Of a stretch of DNA of 64,000 bases, positions 1 to 7,392 are shown one piece after another (the stretch's first letter is position 1; each line of letters opens with the position of its first letter). The stretch comes from Janthinobacterium psychrotolerans. GTDB taxonomy: Bacteria > Pseudomonadota > Gammaproteobacteria > Burkholderiales > Burkholderiaceae_D. The DNA lies in contig NZ_LOCQ01000059.1 in the NCBI RefSeq assembly GCF_001677885.1, forward strand, positions 1 to 64,000, written 5' to 3'. A model generated the notes under the pieces. The model did not search any database. It was not told the origin of the DNA and saw only the letters and a list, made by a program, of their open reading frames with translations. The translations under genes and the position numbers were made by a program.

Positions 1-136
1 TGGCTGTGAAGGGCTTGGCTCATGGCGCTGGTAGTTGGGTGACAGAATTCAACAGTGTACTCAAAAGCAACCTAGCCCTGAAAAATGGCAGGCTGCGAGT
101 GGGAATATGATCACCCATATCTAAACAAATAAGCAT

Positions 137-841
137 ATGTCATTGTATGCGAATTATATTGAGGCTTTGATCAAAGGTCCTGTCGCCACAGGTACATACG
201 TGGAAGACGGAAAGACTCTGGTAGTCGAAAACATGGGGCAAATATTCGCTCCTTACAAATCAAAACAGAAAGAAATTGGAATCAAATACGATAGCGGCAA
301 GCTGGGTATGAGTGCAGCGCTGTTCACAACTGACAAACCGCTGCTCGCGGTGTCAGGGAAGCGTGCTGAACTGTCTGGCAATCAACGTAACCAAGGACTG
401 GAGTTGTCGCTGTTCGGTACACCAATGTCAGGCGTTCGTTTTATTGGAGGACTTACATGGCTCGACACGGAGCAGAGTGGGTCCAATAAGCCTGAAAACA
501 ATGGCAATAAAGTTATCGGCGCACCAGAAACGCAGCTGAGTATTAGTGGTGAATGGGACCTCCCGAATGTAAAAGGGCTCAGCCTGAATGCCCGCACCGT
601 CTACACCTCGACCCAGTATGCCGACCTGGCCAATACCAAGCAACTGCCGTCGTGGACTCGCTTGGACATAGGTGCACGCTATTTGACAAACTTAGCAGGG
701 AGGGATGTAACTTTGCGAGCACGCATTGATAACGTTACGGATCGCAACTACTGGTCTTCGGCTGTCGCCTTGTTCGATAGCGGCAGCCTGGTGCTCGCGT
801 CGCCGCGCACGGTGGTCGTTTCCGCCACGGTCGCGTTCTGA
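137..841 (+). pseudogene. TonB-dependent receptor, C-terminal remnant
   Basis: About 234 codons encode only the end of a TonB-dependent outer-membrane siderophore receptor. The frame opens with SLYANYIEAL, which in this family lies in the middle of the beta-barrel. It ends in the typical last strand with a terminal phenylalanine (VVSATVAF). The plug domain, the TonB box and the first half of the barrel are missing. Just upstream all three forward frames are closed by stops (108-110, 122-124, 130-132), and no convincing ribosome binding site precedes the ATG. Adding one base near 126 would extend the frame with residues reading roughly KPNKHM, which suits the family, but a TGA soon interrupts it. 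I infer a frameshifted or truncated gene. Base composition is clearly AT-richer than in the following genes, which hints at transfer. Confidence 0.75.
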
Positions 842-844
842 TCG

Positions 845-880
845 GCAATAATGGGCGCATGAACCTGCGCCCATTATTGC
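845..880 (+). terminator. Perfect 15-bp inverted repeat (terminator-like hairpin) over the next start codon
   Basis: GCAATAATGGGCGCA (845-859) is followed by a 6-base loop (860-865) and its exact reverse complement (866-880). This is a very stable hairpin placed 4 bases after the receptor stop codon, as an intrinsic terminator would be. The bases after it are T-rich but not a pure T run. The ATG of the downstream amidase-like gene (859-861) lies at the stem-loop junction, so the same structure could hide that start site. Confidence 0.8.
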
Positions 881-1743
881 TGTTCCTGTTAGCACTGCCC
901 CTGCCCGCCGCCGCCCAGAAACCGGTGGCTTGCCAATACGCGGCCTGGAAAAGCGGCTTCCAGGGCAATCCCCGTGCGCAAGCATCCTGCCTGCTGCGCC
1001 CGGTTTATATGTATGCCCGCCTCGGCCAGGCTGGCGCCCTGCCCGCCTTTCTCGATCGCCACGTCGGTGAAAAAACGGCTTTGCGCGTCAGCCACCTGAA
1101 AGCCTACCTGGCGCGGCAGCAGATCGCAGAAAATGACCTGGGCGGCGCGCTCGATGCGCCATTGTCGCGCGCGTCCGGTCGCCTGATTTCGCCCGTGGCC
1201 CGCTATTTCGTGATCCACGACACCAGCTATCCGAATTTCCTGCTTGACCCGATTCCCGCCCTGACCGACACGCGCGAGTGGGCATTCAACGATTTTGCCG
1301 TGCGCAACCCGGCCAAAGGTGGCGGCCCGAAGGGCCATGTGTATGTCAACCGGCTCGGCGAGTCTGTCACCGTGCTCGGTTTCGATGTGGCCAACTACGC
1401 CTCCAAGCTGGAAAAGGACAAGCCCACGCTGACCGGTCTGTTCCTGCACGTGGAACTGGTGCAGCCGCGCAAGTCCGATCCGGCCGGTGGGCGTGGCAAT
1501 GACGGCGTGGCGCCGGCGCCCGGCTTTACGCCGGCCCAGTACGAACGGCTGGCCCTGCTGTATATCGCCGCCAGCGTGCGCAAGGGCCGCTGGCTGATTC
1601 CCGCCTTTCATGCCGTGCTTGACACGGGCTATGCCAACGGCCACGACGATCCGCAGAATTTTTCGCTGGCCGCCTGGTCAGAATCGATCGCACGTTTGAT
1701 CGATATCATGCAGCAGCCAGACGGTACTGCATCACCCCAATAA
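859..1743 (+). CDS. Secreted N-acetylmuramoyl-L-alanine amidase-like protein
   Basis: The 294-residue protein starts with a clear Sec signal peptide (about residues 1-19, cleaved after AAA), so it should act in the periplasm. The middle and C-terminal parts resemble the amidase_2/PGRP fold that cuts peptidoglycan. RYFVIHDTS carries H120 where the first zinc ligand normally sits, LFLHVEL carries H197, and GHDDPQNFS carries H262. The zinc-ligand assignment is tentative. The start at 859 is preferred because only it yields the signal peptide, although it sits inside a strong hairpin and lacks a good Shine-Dalgarno sequence. The neighbours (receptor remnant, histidine kinase) give no functional hint. 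Confidence 0.75.
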   Translation: MNLRPLLLFLLALPLPAAAQKPVACQYAAWKSGFQGNPRAQASCLLRPVYMYARLGQAGALPAFLDRHVGEKTALRVSHLKAYLARQQIAENDLGGALDAPLSRASGRLISPVARYFVIHDTSYPNFLLDPIPALTDTREWAFNDFAVRNPAKGGGPKGHVYVNRLGESVTVLGFDVANYASKLEKDKPTLTGLFLHVELVQPRKSDPAGGRGNDGVAPAPGFTPAQYERLALLYIAASVRKGRWLIPAFHAVLDTGYANGHDDPQNFSLAAWSESIARLIDIMQQPDGTASPQ

Positions 1744-1753
1744 GGCCGCCTAT

Positions 1754-2950
1754 TTGTACGATACTGGATGGCCGCGCATCGGACTGCACCGCTGCGTGCA
1801 GCCTTGCGGAGCCAGCTTGTCATTTGCCCACGAATCAGCGTCCCCTGCGGCGCGTCCACGTTTGCGCACGCAGCGCATCGCCGACCTGCGCGAGGCCGTG
1901 CTGCACGAATGGGAACACCGCGTGCGCGCCAGCGTGCGCGGCGCCGAGCAGCTGTTGCCGCCCATACTGATCAACACCCTGCCGGCGTTTTTCGACCACC
2001 TGGCCGAGGCGCTGTCGCGCGACCATCCGCGCGATACGGCCGCCAGCAACAGCAATATGCCTGCCGTGCACGGCAACGAACGGGCGCGCATGACCAGCTA
2101 CGGCCCGGAGCAGGTGATCCAGGAATACCAGATCTTCCGCGACTGCTTCGCCGACGCGGCGCTGGCGGCCGGCCTGCCCTTGCGGCGGCGCGACTGGGCC
2201 ATCCTGCACGCCTCGATCGATATCGCCATCCGCGATTCGATCCGCGAATTTACGGCCATGCACGAAGGTTTCCAGCGCCGTATCGCCGCCGGCCTGTCGC
2301 ACGACATGCGCAATCCGCTGTCCGTGATACTGATCAGTGCGCAACTGCTGCAGCGCCGGGACAAACTGGAGCCAGGAAAAATCACCGAGCTGACCCAGCG
2401 CATCGTCGACTACGGCAAGCGGCTCGACACCATGATCGAGGAACTGCTCGACACGCTCAGCTACCACCGGGGCCAGCACCTGCCCTTGGTGCTGACGACA
2501 TTCGACCTGCTGCCGCTGGCGCAGTCCGTCTGCGACCAGATCAACCTGCAGCATCCGGGCAAATGCCGGCTCGCCGGCAGCGGCGTCACGGGCTGGTGGT
2601 GCGAGAATTCCCTGCGCCGCGCGCTGGAAAACCTGCTCGGCAACGCCGTCAAGTATGGCGACGCAGACGTCATCGACGTGCGTGTCGAGCACGATCACGA
2701 TCGCGCGCGCGTGGCCGTGCACAACAGCGGCTCGTTTATCGCCGACGAGCAGATGACGCGCATCTTCGACTATCTGCGGCGCGAACACCGCGGCCCGGCA
2801 CCGGGCTGGGGCATCGGCCTGCCGTATGTGCAGAACGTGGCCGAAAGCCATGGCGGCAGCGTCGGAGTCGACAGTTCGCCCGCCACCGGCACCACCTTTA
2901 CGCTTGACCTGCCCATCGATTGCCGCCCTTACGTCCATCCCGGCGCCTGA
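1754..2950 (+). CDS. Soluble sensor histidine kinase
   Basis: The 398-residue protein (numbering from the TTG at 1754) has an all-alpha N-terminal sensory region of about 170 residues resembling RsbRD-type or globin-like sensor domains. A HisKA dimerisation/phosphoacceptor domain follows, with H183 in LSHDMRNPLS. The HATPase_c domain has an N box (ENLLGNAVKYGD) and a G box (GWGIGLPYV). No membrane segments are visible, so it is probably cytoplasmic. No response regulator is adjacent, so it looks like an orphan kinase. The start is uncertain: a TTG at 1817 has a GGAG five bases upstream and would give 377 residues, and a GTG at 1796 is also possible. Confidence 0.85.
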   Translation: MYDTGWPRIGLHRCVQPCGASLSFAHESASPAARPRLRTQRIADLREAVLHEWEHRVRASVRGAEQLLPPILINTLPAFFDHLAEALSRDHPRDTAASNSNMPAVHGNERARMTSYGPEQVIQEYQIFRDCFADAALAAGLPLRRRDWAILHASIDIAIRDSIREFTAMHEGFQRRIAAGLSHDMRNPLSVILISAQLLQRRDKLEPGKITELTQRIVDYGKRLDTMIEELLDTLSYHRGQHLPLVLTTFDLLPLAQSVCDQINLQHPGKCRLAGSGVTGWWCENSLRRALENLLGNAVKYGDADVIDVRVEHDHDRARVAVHNSGSFIADEQMTRIFDYLRREHRGPAPGWGIGLPYVQNVAESHGGSVGVDSSPATGTTFTLDLPIDCRPYVHPGA

Positions 2951-2997
2951 ATCCTCACTGGCGCCATCCCCAATACCGCCCGTCTAGCCGTCCTGGG

Positions 2998-3014
2998 CGC
3001 ACCAATGCGGTGCA
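2998..3014. promoter_or_regulatory. Candidate NtrC binding site
   Basis: CGCACC-AATGC-GGTGCA matches the enterobacterial NtrC consensus TGCACC-N5-GGTGCA at 11 of 12 arm positions, with exact spacing. It is centred about 82 bases upstream of the start point predicted for the sigma54-type promoter at 3062. That is the usual distance for an NtrC enhancer. A second GGTGCA half-site (3026-3031) lies 17 bases further on, on the same helical face within the error of this reading. Confidence 0.6.
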
Positions 3015-3061
3015 GCTCACACAGCGGTGCATTAAAAATGGTCTTTTTTGATATTTCTTTC

Positions 3062-3077
3062 TGGCATGCTTCGTGCT
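3062..3077 (+). promoter_or_regulatory. Candidate sigma54 (-24/-12) promoter
   Basis: TGGCATG-CTTC-GTGCT fits the RpoN consensus TGGCAYR-N4-TTGCW with one mismatch and has the obligatory GG-N10-GC spacing. Transcription would start near 3088, leaving a leader of about 42 bases before the ATP-grasp gene. The promoter lies downstream of a candidate NtrC site. Confidence 0.6.
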
Positions 3078-3129
3078 CAGGCTACTGCTGAGGTAAGCTG
3101 ACAACCAGGCTCTAGGGGGAAATAATAAT

Positions 3130-4572
3130 ATGGCGACTTTTTTCAATGAAATGACGGCGGAGGCAGTGGGCACGGAAAGCAAGGTCCGTGAACACTATCG
3201 TGAATTCCATCAGTGGCTGGAGCAGCAATCGCCGGAGACCATCGAGCGCAAGCGCGCCGAAGCGGATCTGACGTTTCGGCGCGTCGGCATCACCTTCGCC
3301 GTCTACGGCGACGATGCCGGTACCGAACGCCTGATTCCGTTTGACACCATACCGCGGATTATCCCGGCCGACGAATGGGCGCAGATGCAAACCGGCCTGG
3401 TGCAGCGGGTCAAGGCACTGAACATGTTTATCCATGATATTTATCATGACCAGAACATTATCAAGGCCGGCATTATTCCGGCGGAACAGATCTACAAGAA
3501 CGCCCAATACCGCCCGGAAATGCAGGGCATTTCCGTCGCCTCCGACATCTACGCCCATATCGCCGGGGTCGATATCGTACGCGCCGGCCAGGGCGAGTTC
3601 TACGTGCTGGAAGACAATCTGCGCGTGCCGTCCGGCGTGTCCTACATGCTGGAAGACCGCAAGATGATGATGCGGCTGTTCCCGGAGCTGTTCGCGCGCA
3701 ACCGCGTGGCGCCCGTCGACCACTATCCCGACATGCTGCTCGACAACCTGCGCTCGGTCGCGCCGATGGGCGTCGATGACCCGACCGTGGTGGTAATGAC
3801 GCCGGGCATGTACAACTCGGCCTACTTCGAACATGCGTTCCTGGCCCAGCAGATGGGCGTGGAACTGGTCGAAGGCAAGGATCTGTTTGTCAACGACAAT
3901 TCCGTCTACATGCGCACCACGCGCGGGCCGAAGCGGGTCGACGTGATCTACCGCCGGGTCGACGACGATTTCCTCGATCCGCTGGCCTTCCGTTCCGACT
4001 CCTCGCTCGGCGTGCCGGGCCTGCTGTCGGTCTACCGCGCCGGCCGCGTGACCCTGGCCAATGCGATCGGCACCGGCGTGGCCGACGACAAATCGATCTA
4101 CCCCTTCGTGCCCGACATGATCAAGTTCTACCTGTCGGAAGAACCCATCCTCAACAACGTGCCGACTTACCAGTGCCGCAAATCGGCCGACCTGTCCTAT
4201 GTGCTGGCCAACCTGCCCAAGCTGGTGGTCAAGGAAGTGCATGGTGCGGGCGGCTACGGCATGCTGGTGGGGCCGGCCTCGAGCAGCGCGCAGATCGAGG
4301 ACTTCCGCCAGCGCCTGCTGGCCAACCCCAGCGGCTATATCGCCCAGCCCACGCTGGCCCTGTCGGCCTGCCCGACCTATGTGGAATCGGGCATCGCACC
4401 GCGCCATATCGACCTGCGCCCGTTCGTGTTGTCCGGCAAGACCATTTCCATGGTGCCGGGCGGCCTGACCCGCGTCGCGCTCGGTGAAGGCTCGCTGGTG
4501 GTCAACTCCTCGCAAGGGGGCGGCACCAAGGATACCTGGGTACTGGAAAAATCTTTCGCTGGAGACAAATAA
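3130..4572 (+). CDS. Circularly permuted ATP-grasp protein (type 2)
   Basis: A 480-residue protein of the COG2308 (DUF404/DUF407) family: a circularly permuted ATP-grasp enzyme predicted to form amide or peptide bonds at the expense of ATP. Recognisable stretches include the N-terminal alpha-helical DUF404 part, FYVLEDNLRVPSGVSYM around residue 160, and the glycine-rich VKEVHGAGGYGM near residue 375. The ATG has an AGGGGGA ribosome binding site. The stop overlaps the next start (TAATG at 4570-4574), so it is coupled to the alpha-E gene. Family context (alpha-E, transglutaminase, Anbu) indicates a peptide-synthesis/peptide-turnover module of unknown substrate. Expression is probably nitrogen controlled, judging from the upstream NtrC and sigma54 sites. 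Confidence 0.93.
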   Translation: MATFFNEMTAEAVGTESKVREHYREFHQWLEQQSPETIERKRAEADLTFRRVGITFAVYGDDAGTERLIPFDTIPRIIPADEWAQMQTGLVQRVKALNMFIHDIYHDQNIIKAGIIPAEQIYKNAQYRPEMQGISVASDIYAHIAGVDIVRAGQGEFYVLEDNLRVPSGVSYMLEDRKMMMRLFPELFARNRVAPVDHYPDMLLDNLRSVAPMGVDDPTVVVMTPGMYNSAYFEHAFLAQQMGVELVEGKDLFVNDNSVYMRTTRGPKRVDVIYRRVDDDFLDPLAFRSDSSLGVPGLLSVYRAGRVTLANAIGTGVADDKSIYPFVPDMIKFYLSEEPILNNVPTYQCRKSADLSYVLANLPKLVVKEVHGAGGYGMLVGPASSSAQIEDFRQRLLANPSGYIAQPTLALSACPTYVESGIAPRHIDLRPFVLSGKTISMVPGGLTRVALGEGSLVVNSSQGGGTKDTWVLEKSFAGDK

Positions 4573-5516
4573 TGCTGAGCCGCACCGCCGATCACCTGTT
4601 CTGGATGGCCCGCTACACCGAGCGCGCCGAAAACACGGCCCGCATGCTGGACGTCAACATGCAAACCTCGATGCTGCCGCAGTCCGAGGAAGACGCCGAG
4701 CAAGGCTGGCGCGCCACGCTGGGTATTTCCGAGCTGCAAAGCGCCTACGATGCGAAGTACGGCCGCTTCCATACGCGCGACGTGCTCGACTTCATGGTAC
4801 GTGACCCGAACAACCCGTCGTCCATCATCGCCTGCCTGACCGGCGCGCGTGAAAACGCGCGCGCCGTGCGCGGCACCCTGACCACCGAAGTGTGGGAAAC
4901 CCAGAACGCCACCTGGCTCGACATGCAGAAACGGCTGAAAAGCAATCTGCTGGAGACCGATCCGAGCGCCTTTTTCGAATGGGTCAAATACCGCTCCCAC
5001 CTGTCGCGCGGTGTTACCTTAGGCACCATGCTGAAGGACGAGGCGATTCATTTCATTCGCCTGGGCACGTTCCTGGAACGGGCCGACAACACGGCGCGCA
5101 TCCTGGACGTGAAGTTCCACGGTGCGAAAGACGCGTCGAAAGATATCGCCCAGCGCGATTTTTACTACTGGGCGGCGCTGCTGCGCTCGGTTTCGGGCTT
5201 CGAGATCTACCGCAAGGTGTATCGCGACGTGATCACGCCCGAGCGCGTGGCCGAACTGCTGATCTTGCGCGGCGACATGCCACGCTCCCTGCTGGCCTGC
5301 ATGGATGACGTGGTCGACAACCTGCACCATATCCGCAACGATGTGTCGGCCGATACCGAGCGCTTCGCGGGCCGCCTGCATGCCGAGCTGAAATTCGGCC
5401 ATATCGACGATATCCTCAAAGCCGGCCTGCACCATACCCTGACCGAGTTCCTGGAAAATATCTACGAACTGGGCAACCGTGTCAGCCGTGATTTCCTCGT
5501 TCCCCTGGCGGCCTGA
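4572..5516 (+). CDS. Alpha-E domain protein (DUF403)
   Basis: A 314-residue, almost wholly alpha-helical protein of the COG2307 alpha-E family. It opens with MLSRTADHLFWMARYTERAE, the family hallmark, and a second related helix pair recurs near residue 165 (RLGTFLERADNTARILD). The biochemical role is unknown. The family is nearly always encoded beside a circularly permuted ATP-grasp protein and is thought to assist its amide-bond chemistry. The start overlaps the previous stop by one base, with GGAG placed just upstream. The stop overlaps the next ATG (TGATG). Confidence 0.93.
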   Translation: MLSRTADHLFWMARYTERAENTARMLDVNMQTSMLPQSEEDAEQGWRATLGISELQSAYDAKYGRFHTRDVLDFMVRDPNNPSSIIACLTGARENARAVRGTLTTEVWETQNATWLDMQKRLKSNLLETDPSAFFEWVKYRSHLSRGVTLGTMLKDEAIHFIRLGTFLERADNTARILDVKFHGAKDASKDIAQRDFYYWAALLRSVSGFEIYRKVYRDVITPERVAELLILRGDMPRSLLACMDDVVDNLHHIRNDVSADTERFAGRLHAELKFGHIDDILKAGLHHTLTEFLENIYELGNRVSRDFLVPLAA

Positions 5517-6325
5517 TGATACTGACCATCCGCCATGAAACCCGCTATGACTACAGTACGCCGCTGGCCTACACGATACAGCAGCTGCATCTGACGCCGC
5601 GCATCGAACCGCAGCAGCGCGCGCTGTCCTGGCAGATCAATACGCCAGGGCAGTGCCATCCTTACACGGACGCCTACGGCAACCTGTCGCACATGCTGAC
5701 CATCAACGGCAAGCACCAGGCGCTGTCGCTGGTGGTGCAGGGCGTGGTGGAAACCATTTACCCGTACCAGGGCCGGCTGAACCTGATCGAGACCCTGTCG
5801 CCGCTGTTGTTTACTATGCCGACGCGGCTGACCGAGCCGGATCCGGCCATCGTCGAGCTGGCCGCCGCCAGCCTGCCCGAGCGCGGCACGCCGGCCGCCA
5901 CCGGCCACTTGCTGCTGCTGGCCGAGAGCATCGCCGGCAAGGTCGCCTATGAAAGCGGCGCCACCGAAGTGACCACCACGGCCAGCGCCGCGCTGGCGCT
6001 GGGGCGCGGCGTCTGCCAGGACCATGCCCATCTGTACCTGGCCTGCTGCCATGCCTGGGGCATCCCGGCGCGCTATGTGTCGGGCTATATCGATCCCGGC
6101 ACCAGTGGCCACGCGGCCAGCCACGCCTGGGTCGACGCCTGGGTGGTCGACAGCGACTTTGCCGGCTGGGTCAGCATCGACGTCACGCATGCGCGCCTGA
6201 TGACGGATGCCTACTGCCGGCTGGCGATCGGCCGCGACTACGATTCGGCCGCGCCGGTACGCGGCGTACGCCAGGGCGGCGGCAAGGAAAGCATGAGCGT
6301 CGACGTGCAGATCGTGCCGTCGTAG
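5516..6325 (+). CDS. Transglutaminase-like cysteine protease/amidase
   Basis: The 269-residue protein has the bacterial transglutaminase N-terminal beta-domain (about 1-85) followed by a papain-fold core. The presumed catalytic triad is visible: C167 in GVCQDH, H203 in SHAWVDA and D222 in SIDVTH. Such proteins cut or transfer peptide amide bonds. Within this operon it probably trims or processes the product of the ATP-grasp partner, although that is inference. The start codon overlaps the alpha-E stop codon. A hairpin-forming sequence follows the stop. Confidence 0.92.
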   Translation: MILTIRHETRYDYSTPLAYTIQQLHLTPRIEPQQRALSWQINTPGQCHPYTDAYGNLSHMLTINGKHQALSLVVQGVVETIYPYQGRLNLIETLSPLLFTMPTRLTEPDPAIVELAAASLPERGTPAATGHLLLLAESIAGKVAYESGATEVTTTASAALALGRGVCQDHAHLYLACCHAWGIPARYVSGYIDPGTSGHAASHAWVDAWVVDSDFAGWVSIDVTHARLMTDAYCRLAIGRDYDSAAPVRGVRQGGGKESMSVDVQIVPS

Positions 6326-6340
6326 ACGCGAAAAACGAGG

Positions 6341-6362
6341 CTGGGCGGGGCCTGCCGCCCAG
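6341..6362 (+). terminator. Inverted repeat after the transglutaminase gene
   Basis: CTGGGCGG (6341-6348) and CCGCCCAG (6355-6362) form a perfect 8-bp GC stem with a 6-base loop, 16 bases after the stop. There is no T run directly after it; a run of five Ts comes about 30 bases later. It may attenuate transcription into the proteasome-like gene rather than end it. Confidence 0.4.
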
Positions 6363-6416
6363 GCTGGCCTCGCCGGCTGGTGTAAAATGGCGTCTTTTTG
6401 ATTCATACCGCTCACG

Positions 6417-7295
6417 ATGACTTATTGCATAGGCATGCGCCTTAACGAAGGACTGGTGTTTCTGTCCGACTCCCGCACCAACGCCGGCGTGGACCACGTG
6501 GGCACCTTCCGCAAGATGAGCGTGTTTGAAAATCCGGGCGAGCGCATGCTGGTCCTGATGACCGCTGGCAACCTGTCGGTTTCGCAGGCGATCCGCCAGA
6601 TCGTCTCCGACCACGTGGACAGCGACGGGCGCAGCATCTGGAATGTCACCAGCATGTACGACGCGGCGCGCATCGTCGGCGAGGCCGTGCGCACCGTGCA
6701 CCGGCGCGAAGCGAAGGCGCTGGCCGACTGCGGCATCGATTTCAATGTCAGCATGATATTCGGCGGCCAGATCGGTAGCGAGCGCTGCCGCTTGTTCCAG
6801 ATCTATTCGGCTGGCAACTTCATCGAATCGCACGACGAAAACACCTATTTCCAGATCGGCGAAGCCAAGTACGGCAAACCCATTATCGACCGCGTGATCA
6901 ACCCGGCCACCAGCCTCGACGAAGCTGCCAAGTGCGCCTTGATTTCCATGGATTCGACCCTGCGCTCGAATATTTCGGTCGGCCTGCCGCTCGATTTGCT
7001 GGTCTATGAAACCGAGCGCCTGGCGGTGACGCGTTTTGTCACCATCGATGAAAAGAACCAGTATTTCCGCATGATCCGCGACACCTGGGGCCAGCAGCTG
7101 AAAAACGTCTTTGAAAGCATCGTCGACCCGGTATGGAACGCGGCGCCGGACACCGCCAGCAATGTGTTGTCATCGACCACCATGCACAGCAAGCCGGTGC
7201 GCGTGGCGATTCCCGACCATGCCGGCCGCGGCGGCCACGGCAGCGCGCCGCTGCAATCGCTGGCCCAGCAGTTCGACAGCGGTGAACAGCATTGA
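6417..7295 (+). CDS. Anbu (proteasome beta-subunit homologue) peptidase
   Basis: The 292-residue protein begins MTYCIGMRLNEGLVFLSDSR, the signature of the Anbu/BPH family of bacterial proteasome beta-subunit relatives (COG3484). After loss of the initiator Met, Thr2 would be the N-terminal nucleophile. D18 and K33 match the conserved Asp17 and Lys33 of Ntn-hydrolase proteasome subunits. Anbu assembles into open rings and has weak or unknown peptidase activity. The protein is longer than core proteasome subunits, with a C-terminal tail of about 50 residues rich in Ser, His and Gly. It lies 91 bases after the transglutaminase gene and completes the usual four-gene set. Confidence 0.93.
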   Translation: MTYCIGMRLNEGLVFLSDSRTNAGVDHVGTFRKMSVFENPGERMLVLMTAGNLSVSQAIRQIVSDHVDSDGRSIWNVTSMYDAARIVGEAVRTVHRREAKALADCGIDFNVSMIFGGQIGSERCRLFQIYSAGNFIESHDENTYFQIGEAKYGKPIIDRVINPATSLDEAAKCALISMDSTLRSNISVGLPLDLLVYETERLAVTRFVTIDEKNQYFRMIRDTWGQQLKNVFESIVDPVWNAAPDTASNVLSSTTMHSKPVRVAIPDHAGRGGHGSAPLQSLAQQFDSGEQH

Positions 7296-7392
7296 GCGGC
7301 CTGGCACCACGTTGAGGCAGTGGCGCGCGCCGTGCTTTTATGGCAAGATGAATTGATATTCCATTCATATTGCACACAGAGGCGGGTGGCCC

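Noticed and set aside
3007..3031. 17-base-period direct repeat GCGGTGCA as a repeat element
   Set aside because: It is better explained as the right half of an NtrC-like site plus a second half-site; no further copies are seen.
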